Part shown: piece by piece, positions 1 through 5,604 of the stretch
Position numbering within the stretch: the first letter of the stretch is position 1
How the letters are laid out: every line of letters starts with the position of its first letter
Source: an uncultured Alphaproteobacteria bacterium
GTDB lineage: Bacteria; Pseudomonadota; Alphaproteobacteria; Rhizobiales; Rhizobiaceae
Length of the DNA: 7,093 nucleotides
Assembly: GCA_929200335.1 (NCBI GenBank)
Contig: CAKMZG010000131.1
Span: 1 to 7,093, forward strand
Direction of reading: 5' to 3'
Notes under the pieces: generated by a model
What the model was told of the DNA's origin: nothing
Databases searched by the model: none
The model's input: the letters and a program-made list of their open reading frames with translations, nothing else
Translations under genes and position numbers: made by a program

Positions 1-1
1 C

Positions 2-157
2 ACGACGGTAGCCCATGCTTGTCGCATTGTAGAAGATATGCGCGATGAGCCTGAATTTGATTTGATGATGACAAGAATTGAAATGGTTATTGATGCCGCT
101 CGGAATGGTTTCGAGGCCATACTTGAGGTATCTAATGAGGGAGAGCAATTATCATGA
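2..157 (+). CDS. DnaA domain IV-like helix-turn-helix protein, C-terminal end (partial)
   Basis: This reading frame is open from the left edge and encodes 51 residues before a TGA; its 5' part lies outside the window. It opens with TTVAHACRIVED, which matches the signature of DnaA domain IV (the DnaA-box recognition helix, usually seen as HTTVxHACrkIe). In true DnaA the protein ends soon after this motif. Here an acidic tail of about 40 residues follows (DEPEFDLMMTRIEMVIDAAR and more), as in the small stand-alone DnaA-C-domain proteins of Hyphomicrobiales that lack the AAA+ ATPase. The stop codon overlaps the ATG of the DUF6456 gene by 4 nt (ATGA), so the two genes are probably translationally coupled. 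The role is unknown; sequence-specific DNA binding is an inference from the motif. It could be the end of a real dnaA, but the tail and the DUF6456 neighbour argue against that. Confidence 0.72.
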   Translation, partial: TTVAHACRIVEDMRDEPEFDLMMTRIEMVIDAARNGFEAILEVSNEGEQLS

Positions 158-999
158 AACAGGCTACTATGAAACGCGATAACTATGAATTTCGTGTAAA
201 ATTATTAAAAATATTATGCTCTAAAACCAAATATACAATGAGTTGTAAAGAAGGCAAAATTGCCCTCAAATCACCTACAAAAACTATGCAAGTGCCTTCA
301 CAAATTTGGAATGATTTGATTAACAATCAATTCATATCAAAGCATAATGAAAGCTATAGGGTGACCAGCGATGGTAAGCGCTATTTAAAGCGTTTAATGT
401 GCCAAGTTGATGAGTTTGATGGGGATCAATTTCAATCACAACATCAGGATTTGAAACCAGCAACTGAACTTGGTTTTAATGCAATGATAAGAGCGAAGGT
501 GAATTTAAATGAAAGCCCATTGATGCGCATTAAACAATTACGCACAAAAACAGGTGAAGCATTTTTATCTAACTCAGAATTTCAAGCAGGGGAGCGTTTA
601 CGTAAAGAGTTTGAACTCTCACAAATGACCCCACAAATCACCATGAATTGGGATCGTCTGGGCAATGGCGGTGGCAGCAAAAACTATGGTGCTGGCGGCA
701 AGGCAGAGTTGGGTGATAATGCCATTGCGGCACGCCAACGTTTAAACAAAACCTTTGCTGTTGTAGGGCCTGAATTATCAGGCGTTTTGCAAGATATTTG
801 CTGTTATCTGAAAGGGCTTGGAGAAGTGGAGCGTGAGCGCGTTTGGCCACAGCGATCGGCGAAGTTAATTTTAAAAATTGCTCTTGGCGTTTTAGCACGA
901 TATTACGGCTTTGAGGTGGAATATATGCCCAATAAAGGCAACCCAACTATGCGCCATTGGGGAGTGGAAGACTATCGCCCTAAAGTGATACCTAGATAA
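154..999 (+). CDS. DUF6456 domain-containing protein (putative DNA-associated regulator)
   Basis: The protein has 281 residues. The C-terminal half (about 118-253) matches DUF6456 as I know it: NESPLMRI, then FLSNSEFQAGERLRKEFE, a Gly-rich loop (about 169-182), DNAIAARQRL, and the hallmark block around 203-251 with VGPELSG, DICCYLKGL, ERERVWPQRSAK and LARYYG. The tail has HWGVEDYRP, also usual. The N-terminal part (about 10-82) is Lys-rich and ends in YRVTSDGKRYLKRL, which resembles a winged-helix wing and final helix; that reading is tentative. The start ATG at 154 overlaps the upstream stop by 4 nt and has a GAGGGAG-type ribosome site (about 138-144) in a workable position; an alternative ATG lies at 169. 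The biochemical function of DUF6456 is not known to me. Its pairing with a DnaA-domain-IV protein suggests a role in DNA binding or transcription, but this is inference. Confidence 0.85.
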   Translation: MKQATMKRDNYEFRVKLLKILCSKTKYTMSCKEGKIALKSPTKTMQVPSQIWNDLINNQFISKHNESYRVTSDGKRYLKRLMCQVDEFDGDQFQSQHQDLKPATELGFNAMIRAKVNLNESPLMRIKQLRTKTGEAFLSNSEFQAGERLRKEFELSQMTPQITMNWDRLGNGGGSKNYGAGGKAELGDNAIAARQRLNKTFAVVGPELSGVLQDICCYLKGLGEVERERVWPQRSAKLILKIALGVLARYYGFEVEYMPNKGNPTMRHWGVEDYRPKVIPR

Positions 1000-1048
1000 G
1001 GCCCAGAATAGTTAAGCTTAGCAAAGCCTCACATAACAAGAAGTGAAA

Positions 1049-1474
1049 TTATGTTTTATGCGCATTCTCAGCAATTGCCTTTATCCGCCCAACCATAGAA
1101 CGCAACCCATTGGCGCGCTGCGGAGTTAGATGTTCTTGCAAGCCAATATCGTCAAAGGTCTTAGTGTGATCTAGTTCAAGGATCTCACTGGCCTTATGAT
1201 TTGAAAATAATGCAAGCGTAATGGCCACAAGCCCACTAACAATATGAGCATCCGAATCACCATAAAAATTTAGCACGGGGTCATCACCCTCACCAATTTC
1301 AGTGTGCAGCCAAACCTGAGATACGCAGCCCTGCACCTTATGAGCATCATCACGAAACTCTTCAGGATAGGGTGTTAATTCGCGTCCCAATTCAATGAGA
1401 TATCGGTAGCGGTCATCCCAATCATCCAGAAATGAAAAAGTCTCAACCATGTCTTCAATTGTATCAACAGCCAT
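1049..1474 (-). CDS. sufE: SufE family cysteine desulfuration protein
   Basis: The 141-residue product is a SufE protein. It accepts persulfide sulfur from the cysteine desulfurase SufS and raises its activity during cytoplasmic Fe-S cluster assembly. The acceptor cysteine is visible in VQGCVSQVWL (Cys50), preceded by LTPYPEEFRDDAHKV. It is followed by DSDAHIVSGLVAI and by the C-terminal block LTPQRANGLRSMVGRIKAIA, all typical of the family, and the length is normal. The longest open frame would begin at a TTG at 1480, but an AAGGA (1481-1485) directly abuts that TTG and sits 6 nt from the ATG at 1474, so the ATG is preferred. No sufS or other suf gene is in the window. It lies 49 nt downstream of a DUF5330-like gene on the same strand, an association I recall from Hyphomicrobiales, and converges with the DUF6456 gene. 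CsdE is a related alternative name. Confidence 0.93.
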   Translation of the reverse strand: MAVDTIEDMVETFSFLDDWDDRYRYLIELGRELTPYPEEFRDDAHKVQGCVSQVWLHTEIGEGDDPVLNFYGDSDAHIVSGLVAITLALFSNHKASEILELDHTKTFDDIGLQEHLTPQRANGLRSMVGRIKAIAENAHKT

Positions 1475-1480
1475 ATTCAA

Positions 1481-1485
1481 TCCTT
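1481..1485 (-). promoter_or_regulatory. Ribosome binding site deciding the sufE start
   Basis: AAGGA on the minus strand ends 6 nt before the ATG at 1474. It has zero spacing to the upstream TTG at 1480, so it selects the ATG. Confidence 0.7.
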
Positions 1486-1523
1486 CTTGTTGGGGAATTT
1501 ATAAGGGCATTTTCTACTAAAAG

Positions 1524-1739
1524 CTATTGAGGTTCGTTAGTTTTTGTAAGTTTTTTCAAAGCATTTTGACAATCATCAGGGTTTTCTGCGCAAAAATTAA
1601 GAACTTCCTTTGATATTTTATCACTGGCATCAGAGAGGCTGGGCAGGGTGATCTGAGGCGTTTCCTTGCCTTCATTATGAAAGCGTAGCCAAACAAGCCC
1701 CGAGACTAGGATAATGATAAAAATACTTCTAAAAATCAT
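1524..1739 (-). CDS. DUF5330-like small membrane-anchored protein
   Basis: This small protein (71 residues from the ATG at 1739) begins with one hydrophobic segment, IFRSIFIIILVSGLVWLRF, which could be a signal anchor or uncleaved signal peptide. The C-terminal part contains ISKEVLNFCAENPDDCQNALKKL. The pattern of two cysteines seven residues apart, written FCxxNPDxC, is what I recall from DUF5330 proteins of Hyphomicrobiales, which are encoded beside sufE as here. The two cysteines would lie outside the cytoplasm if the segment is an N-in anchor, so a disulfide is possible. The function is unknown. The start is uncertain: an in-frame GTG at 1751 adds four residues, and neither start has a strong ribosome site. 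The gene is shorter than most DUF5330 proteins I know, so the family call is by motif and neighbourhood only. Confidence 0.6.
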   Translation of the reverse strand: MIFRSIFIIILVSGLVWLRFHNEGKETPQITLPSLSDASDKISKEVLNFCAENPDDCQNALKKLTKTNEPQ

Positions 1740-1828
1740 TGCAAAACCCACTGAATTCTTATTTTTACAGTTTAATTGGTGAAACTGAATAAAATATGAA
1801 AATCGTAAAATTTAAAAATAAAGATCTG

Positions 1829-1855
1829 TTAACCATAAACCTTAAAACCTTATGG
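1829..1855. promoter_or_regulatory. CtrA-like half-site with tandem octamer and inverted repeat in a divergent promoter region
   Basis: The 253-nt AT-rich gap between the divergent genes at 1739 and 1993 holds a compact patch. TTAACCAT (1829-1836) matches the CtrA half-site. A second TTAA follows after 9 nt, whereas the canonical CtrA spacing is 7, so the match is imperfect. AAACCTTA occurs twice back to back (1837-1844 and 1845-1852). CCATAA (1833-1838) and TTATGG (1850-1855) form an inverted repeat. Both flanking genes must be transcribed from this gap. I could not pick -35/-10 pairs with any confidence in such AT-rich sequence. Operator function is inference. Confidence 0.35.
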
Positions 1856-1992
1856 ATTTGTGAATTAAATCACATTATTAGCTCAAAAATTAGGGTTCTC
1901 TTAAGTGGTATATGGGAAATTTAATTCAAATTTTATGTAATTTTATGATTACGCCACCGTCCTGAATTGCGACATAGGGAATTGAGAATATA

Positions 1993-2808
1993 GTGAAACT
2001 GAATAATAGATTTATAATTTGGCATATGGGCATAGGAATAGCGGCAATGCTTAGCTTGCCTATTGGCCTATCTATTGGCTTGTCTATTGTACAGGCATTC
2101 TCGCACTTTACTTTGGGCATTATGGTTCTTGGTATGATCAGTTTTGTCTTGGCGCAGTTAAATCAGATCTACGGTAAAAAGAAATTCTTAGCAGTTTTTT
2201 CGCTTTTATTTTCCACGGTTTTAATTTTGTGGTGTGCATATTTTGCAAAAGCGAATGTTTCCGTTCTATGGTTATTAATGTTTCTACCACTTCAGGCAGG
2301 TATTTTGTTTCATGGCAGGTTGCGTATTTTTTCTGCGGTTTTAGCCATATCCAGCCCAATTTTATATTATGGGGGGTTTAAAAATTTACTATCGCTTGAT
2401 TTTATTAACACTCATTGGGCGAGCATTGTTGTTGCTGTTATTGGACTTGGTATATGCACCTATGTGGCGGGCTTATTGCAATATTTTGAACATCAAAAAA
2501 ATAAATCAAATCTTGGTATAGGCGTTATTGCATTGGAGCAATTGAAGCAATTGGAGCCTAAGGCCGAAATTTTTAGAGATGTTGAAACAGAAAATATTCA
2601 ACCTCAATCTAAGGGGCGTAAGATGCGCAAAATTACGCCAGTGCCAGCCAATAGCCATGGAAATTTGGTTTATTTGGATAATTTTGAGGAAAAAACAGCG
2701 CAAATTATGAAGAAAACGCTAAATTCTTCGCTTGATTTACCAAAAATTGAGGAAATACTGCAAAAATTAGAAGTTGAATATGGTACTCAAATTGATAAGA
2801 GCGCCTAA
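1993..2808 (+). CDS. Predicted six-helix integral membrane protein of unknown function
   Basis: I do not recognise the family of this 271-residue protein. The N-terminal 165 residues are strongly hydrophobic, with likely membrane segments at about 8-31, 36-56, 65-85, 89-107, 110-128 and 142-163. Lys-rich loops (GKKK at 61-64, HQKNKSN at 167-173) suggest that both ends are cytoplasmic. The remaining 100 residues form a charged soluble tail with a coiled-coil-like end (KIEEILQKLEVEYG). The layout resembles the sensor part of a histidine kinase, but no kinase, HisKA or PAS motif is present. The start is a GTG with GAG 6 nt upstream; an internal ATG lies at 2026. Its stop overlaps by one base an ATG of the peptidoglycan-binding gene (TAATG), so the two are probably co-translated and may work together at the envelope. 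Confidence 0.75.
   Translation: MKLNNRFIIWHMGIGIAAMLSLPIGLSIGLSIVQAFSHFTLGIMVLGMISFVLAQLNQIYGKKKFLAVFSLLFSTVLILWCAYFAKANVSVLWLLMFLPLQAGILFHGRLRIFSAVLAISSPILYYGGFKNLLSLDFINTHWASIVVAVIGLGICTYVAGLLQYFEHQKNKSNLGIGVIALEQLKQLEPKAEIFRDVETENIQPQSKGRKMRKITPVPANSHGNLVYLDNFEEKTAQIMKKTLNSSLDLPKIEEILQKLEVEYGTQIDKSA
2059..2094 (+). repeat. Short 12-nt imperfect tandem repeat inside the membrane protein gene
   Basis: Three 12-nt units start at 2059, 2071 and 2083 and share the core TATTG. They encode the end of the first membrane helix, LPIGLSIGLSIVQ. The unit length keeps the frame, so copy number changes would only lengthen or shorten the helix by four residues. Confidence 0.45.
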
Positions 2809-2811
2809 TGA

Positions 2812-2816
2812 AAGGA
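2812..2816 (+). promoter_or_regulatory. Ribosome binding site deciding the start of the peptidoglycan-binding protein
   Basis: AAGGA lies 6 nt before the ATG at 2823 and downstream of the alternative ATG at 2808. It therefore supports initiation at 2823. Confidence 0.65.
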
Positions 2817-2822
2817 AGAGTG

Positions 2823-3791
2823 ATGTTTTATAAAATCGGATCATGGATATTGAATAATGTGATCTTGACATCAGCCGTCGTCATTTTCTCACTTATGCTG
2901 ACATTGATTGCCAGCAATGCATTATGGTATCAAAGCAGTCCTCATTCCTCTCCTATGTTTAATACAAGAACGGCAGATACAGACACCAGCATGGTGACTA
3001 ATGGCATTAATAAAGCTAACTCCAATAATGTAAAGCGCCCAACTAAAGCAGCCCCTCAATATGATCGTGAGCTGGTTTTAGAATTGCAACGCGGTCTTGC
3101 AAAGCATGGGCTTTATAAGTCCAGCATAGATGGCTTGATGGGAAAAAATACGCAGGCAGCTATCATTGCATTTCAAAACCGTTATGGCATGAAAATTACT
3201 GGCGATGTTTCGGTAAAATTATTAAGCCAAGTGTTGCAAACTGAACCAGCTGCTAACCGTCCAAAGTTGGCTAAAGTAGAAGTGCCTAGCCGTATTGATA
3301 ATGCTGTTCAAAAACCAATAGAACCAGACTGGGCGAGCTATAAGGTAATTCCAAAGCCGCGCCCTAATGTTGTAAGAGCAAGCCAGCCTACTGAAAAAGT
3401 GGAAACCTTAGTTCCTGTGCAACAGGTTGCCACTGTTCCGGTAAAACGAAAAACAAAGCCAGCTGTTGTAACAGCAGCTCCCGTTGAGAAAGTTATTAAA
3501 AAAAGCATTGGTGATATTGTAGAAACCGTTGCCAGTGACGTTGTTAAACCCTCTAATAACTTAAACCAAAACTATAATTTACAGGGTGGGATAACCAAGC
3601 CTTTGATTATTAAAATTCAACAGGGATTAAAAAATTATGGCATTGCCGATATTAAAGTGGATGGCAAATTAAATGAGAAAACCACTACAGGCATTCGTTA
3701 TTTTCAATACAATAATAATTTAGAAATTGATGGTGTGCCTAGCCCAAAACTTTTACAGAAAATGAAAGAATTTGGCACCTTTAATGGTTAG
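2823..3791 (+). CDS. Membrane-anchored protein with two peptidoglycan-binding (PG_binding_1) domains
   Basis: The protein has 322 residues from the ATG at 2823. An N-terminal hydrophobic segment (about 13-32, ILTSAVVIFSLMLTLIASNA) should anchor it in the inner membrane with the rest in the periplasm. Two PG_binding_1 repeats follow, at about 80-138 and 257-317. The first has LQRGLAKHGLY, IDGLMGKNTQAAIIAFQ and YGMKITGDVS; the second has IQQGLKNYGI, VDGKLNEKTTTGIRYFQ and LEIDGVPSPK. The linker of about 120 residues is rich in Pro, Val and Lys (PVEKV, VETV, KPAVV) and is probably extended, as if spanning from membrane to wall. No catalytic hydrolase or transpeptidase domain is visible, so a tethering or scaffolding role is the likely one. 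An ATG at 2808 in the same frame overlaps the upstream stop (TAATG), but the ribosome site fits 2823. DUF1491 follows 7 nt downstream. Confidence 0.85.
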   Translation: MFYKIGSWILNNVILTSAVVIFSLMLTLIASNALWYQSSPHSSPMFNTRTADTDTSMVTNGINKANSNNVKRPTKAAPQYDRELVLELQRGLAKHGLYKSSIDGLMGKNTQAAIIAFQNRYGMKITGDVSVKLLSQVLQTEPAANRPKLAKVEVPSRIDNAVQKPIEPDWASYKVIPKPRPNVVRASQPTEKVETLVPVQQVATVPVKRKTKPAVVTAAPVEKVIKKSIGDIVETVASDVVKPSNNLNQNYNLQGGITKPLIIKIQQGLKNYGIADIKVDGKLNEKTTTGIRYFQYNNNLEIDGVPSPKLLQKMKEFGTFNG

Positions 3792-3798
3792 GTTTTAG

Positions 3799-4143
3799 AT
3801 GCTTCGTGTCACATCAGAATTTTGGGTCTCTGCATATTTACGTAAGATAGAAGCCAATGGCGCCTTTGGCTGCTTGCTCAACAAAGGCGCTGGCGCTGCT
3901 GGCGCTATTTTTGTCATCCTAAATCATATGGATGGCAATTTTTCACTCTTTGAGCCAGCCCCTCAAATAAGTTTTGATGACGATGATAGCGGTGAGCGTA
4001 AATTTTTATGCGTCCATGATAGGGTGGAAGAGAGTAAGGTTAATGAAAAGATTGTCCGTGAGAAAAAGTTTGATTCGGATATTTGGGTTGTGGAGATAGA
4101 AGATAATCAGGGGCGGCACATGCTGGATGTGGTAAAAATTTAA
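3799..4143 (+). CDS. DUF1491 family protein
   Basis: The 114-residue protein matches DUF1491, a family of small alphaproteobacterial proteins. Recognisable blocks are LRVTSEFWVSAYLRKIEANGAFG near the start, GAAGAIFVILNHMDG (about 32-46), LFEPAPQ, RKFLCVHDRVEES and the C-terminal motif FDSDIWVVEIEDNQGRHMLDV. There is no signal peptide or membrane segment, so it is probably cytoplasmic. Its biochemical role is not known to me. It starts 7 nt after the peptidoglycan-binding gene and is the last gene of the three-gene unit, ending just before a hairpin terminator. The ribosome site is weak (TTAGG-like, overlapping the upstream stop), which suits translational coupling. Confidence 0.88.
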   Translation: MLRVTSEFWVSAYLRKIEANGAFGCLLNKGAGAAGAIFVILNHMDGNFSLFEPAPQISFDDDDSGERKFLCVHDRVEESKVNEKIVREKKFDSDIWVVEIEDNQGRHMLDVVKI

Positions 4144-4148
4144 AATAA

Positions 4149-4177
4149 AAAAGCCCGCAACAAATCTGCGAGCTTTT
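4149..4177. terminator. Bidirectional intrinsic terminator between convergent genes
   Basis: Arms AAAAGCCCGCA (4149-4159) and TGCGAGCTTTT (4167-4177) pair over 11 positions with one internal mismatch, around a 7-nt loop. Read on the plus strand it ends the DUF1491 unit with a short T tract. On the minus strand it is followed by a longer T-rich run (TTTTTTATTTTA), so it can also end yebC transcription, whose stop codon lies about 40 nt upstream. Confidence 0.8.
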
Positions 4178-4216
4178 AGAGCGCATCACTTATCTATAAA
4201 TTCTATTTCACAGCGA

Positions 4217-4963
4217 TTATTGTGAAAGTTCTTCCATTACTGCATCATCAATTTCAAAATTAGCATAGACATTTTGAACATCGTCGTCATCTTCTAATGC
4301 ATCAATGAGCTTCATAAGGCTTGCAGCTTTATCAGCATCTACTGGCACAGTATTTTGTGGTTTCCATGTTGGATTAACGGATAATGGTTCGTTTACTGCT
4401 TCGGTTAGTGCTGTAGCTACCGTATTCATGTCTTCAAATCCACAAGTGATAATATGGCCATCTTCATCAGATTGCACATCATCAGCACCAGCTTCAATAG
4501 CTGCTTCCATAATATCATCTTCACTGCCTGCCTCGGCTGGATATTTAATTTCGCCAACACGATCAAACATGAAAGAAACTGAGCCGGTTTCACCCAATGC
4601 ACCGCCGTATTTAGTAAAGGCTGCGCGCACATTACTAGCCGAACGGTTTTTATTATCTGTTAGCACTTCCACGATTACGGCAACACCACCAGAGCCATAG
4701 CCCTCATAACGGATTTCTGTGTAATCATCGCCTTCGCCAGCTTGACCTTTATTAACAGCACGCATGATGTTATCTTTAGGCATGGACTGGCCACGGGCGT
4801 TTTGAATAGCCAAACGTAGGCGTGGATTGCCATCGGTATCAGGGCCGCCCAATTTAGAGGCTACTGTGATTTCTTTAGATAATTTAGCAAACATTTTTGA
4901 GCGCACAGCGTCTTGACGCCCTTTACGATGCATAATGTTTTTAAACTTGGAGTGACCTGCCAT
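4217..4963 (-). CDS. yebC: YebC/PmpR/TACO1 family protein
   Basis: The 248-residue protein is a full-length YebC family member. The N-terminus MAGHSKFKNIMHRKGRQD is diagnostic, followed by FAKLSKEITVASKLGGPD, RLRLAIQNARGQSMPKDNI (about 49-65), YEGYGSGGVAVIVEVLTDNKNR (about 86-107) and GALGETGSVSFMF (about 121-133). Bacterial members have been described as DNA-binding transcription regulators (PmpR). The mitochondrial homologue TACO1, and reports on bacterial homologues, point to a translation role instead. Which applies here cannot be told from sequence. A longer frame runs to a TTG at 4987, but AAAGG (4970-4974) sits 6 nt before the ATG at 4963, giving the conserved N-terminus. In many proteobacteria yebC precedes ruvC; here the gene downstream is DUF1491 on the other strand. 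Confidence 0.95.
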   Translation of the reverse strand: MAGHSKFKNIMHRKGRQDAVRSKMFAKLSKEITVASKLGGPDTDGNPRLRLAIQNARGQSMPKDNIMRAVNKGQAGEGDDYTEIRYEGYGSGGVAVIVEVLTDNKNRSASNVRAAFTKYGGALGETGSVSFMFDRVGEIKYPAEAGSEDDIMEAAIEAGADDVQSDEDGHIITCGFEDMNTVATALTEAVNEPLSVNPTWKPQNTVPVDADKAASLMKLIDALEDDDDVQNVYANFEIDDAVMEELSQ

Positions 4964-4969
4964 GAAGCA

Positions 4970-4974
4970 CCTTT
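4970..4974 (-). promoter_or_regulatory. Ribosome binding site deciding the yebC start
   Basis: AAAGG on the minus strand ends 6 nt before the ATG at 4963. This confirms the family-typical MAGHSKFKN start over the upstream TTG at 4987. Confidence 0.75.
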
Positions 4975-5001
4975 GATGGTTAAACAAAAATTTCTCTTAT
5001 G

Positions 5002-5030
5002 CTTATAAAAAGAACAGGCCGCGAGGTCTA
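5002..5030 (-). promoter_or_regulatory. yebC: Candidate yebC promoter
   Basis: On the minus strand TAGACC (5030-5025) and TATAAG (5007-5002) are separated by 17 nt. With the preceding C the first element reads CTAGAC, one base off the alphaproteobacterial -35 CTTGAC. The yebC ATG is 38 nt further down. The element lies in the 82-nt gap after the peroxiredoxin frame, so yebC is probably transcribed separately from dapA-smpB. Confidence 0.42.
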
Positions 5031-5045
5031 GGGGGCAGGGGCTAT

Positions 5046-5603
5046 TTATTTAGAATTTAACCAAGCAATTACTTGTTCTACATTTCGATCAGGTGGGAAT
5101 ACAGGATAAATTACATGCTTTATAAGATTATTTTGTATAATCATAGTTAGGCGCTTGAGCATTGTTTTACCTTCAACCTGCATGATTGGTAGATTTAAAG
5201 CTTATTGTAAGTGCAATTCTGCATCGCTTAAAAGCTGAAAGGGCAAGTGCAGACGCTCTGCTGCTTCATATTGCTCAGTTTGGGTTTGAGTAGAGATGCC
5301 AAAAATTTGGGATACGCCCAATGTGTTCAACTTTTGTTTATGATCTCGAAAGGCACAGGATTGAGGGGTGCACCCACGCGCTCCAGGTATCATATCCCAT
5401 CCATCTGGCAAAGGTTTTGCAGGATGGCTTGTCATCGGATAGCAATATATAACGGTTGTTCCATTAAACGTATTGAGTTGAATTTTATCCTCATCATGTG
5501 CGTTTAAACTAAGCTGTGGCAGCTCCATGTTTAGCAAATGTGCCGCCCCACCATCATCTATGGGGGGTGGTAAGTCTTCTGGAAGAGCGGTTAAGTCTGC
5601 CAT
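5046..5603 (-). pseudogene. PrxQ/BCP-like peroxiredoxin gene interrupted by an in-frame TAA
   Basis: From the ATG at 5603 the frame encodes MADLTALPEDLPPP and 133 residues in all, then meets TAA at 5202-5204. The same frame continues without further damage for 51 residues (ALNLPIMQVEG, LKRLTMII, VIYPVFPPDRNVEQVIAWL) to a TAA at 5046. The 185-codon total is the usual length of the family. The peroxidatic and resolving cysteines are Cys78 and Cys83 in GCTPQSCAFRDH, the CxxxxC spacing of PrxQ/BCP enzymes, which reduce peroxides with thioredoxin-like donors. YPMT lies about 20 residues before Cys78, so this subfamily carries an insertion compared with BCP. The product as read would lack the C-terminal strands and Arg151, the likely equivalent of the conserved catalytic arginine, and is probably inactive. 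AGAGG (5609-5613) lies 5 nt before the ATG, and the smpB stop is one base upstream (TGATATG). A sequencing error or readthrough cannot be excluded. Confidence 0.82.
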
Positions 5604-5604
5604 A

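Noticed and set aside
638..946. Open frame of 102 codons on the minus strand
   Set aside because: It is antisense to the conserved DUF6456 core and shows no domain or ribosome site worth noting.
1000..1048. Terminator between the convergent DUF6456 and sufE genes
   Set aside because: No stem of useful length was found; only the short palindrome TAAGCTTA is present.
4305..4700. Open frame of 131 codons on the plus strand
   Set aside because: It lies antisense within yebC, whose protein is clearly conserved. The translated product is Ser/Ala/Thr-rich with no recognisable domain and is a codon-bias shadow.
4976..4983. TTAACCAT upstream of yebC on the minus strand as a CtrA site
   Set aside because: It is a lone half-site without a correctly spaced TTAA partner. 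In AT-rich DNA such an octamer is expected by chance about once in a window this size.
5013..5040. GC-rich stretch followed by a T tract as a terminator after the peroxiredoxin
   Set aside because: On the minus strand the best stem is only about 5 bp with a mismatch, too weak to call. It also overlaps the candidate yebC promoter.
5199..5207. Frameshift as the cause of the early peroxiredoxin stop
   Set aside because: Reading codon by codon, the downstream homologous segment is in the same frame as the upstream part. A nonsense codon, not an indel, is the explanation.
5546..5567. GC-rich hairpin CCCCACCAT / ATGGGGGGT
   Set aside because: It lies inside the peroxiredoxin coding region where Pro and Gly codons meet, has no T tract, and is most simply explained by codon content.
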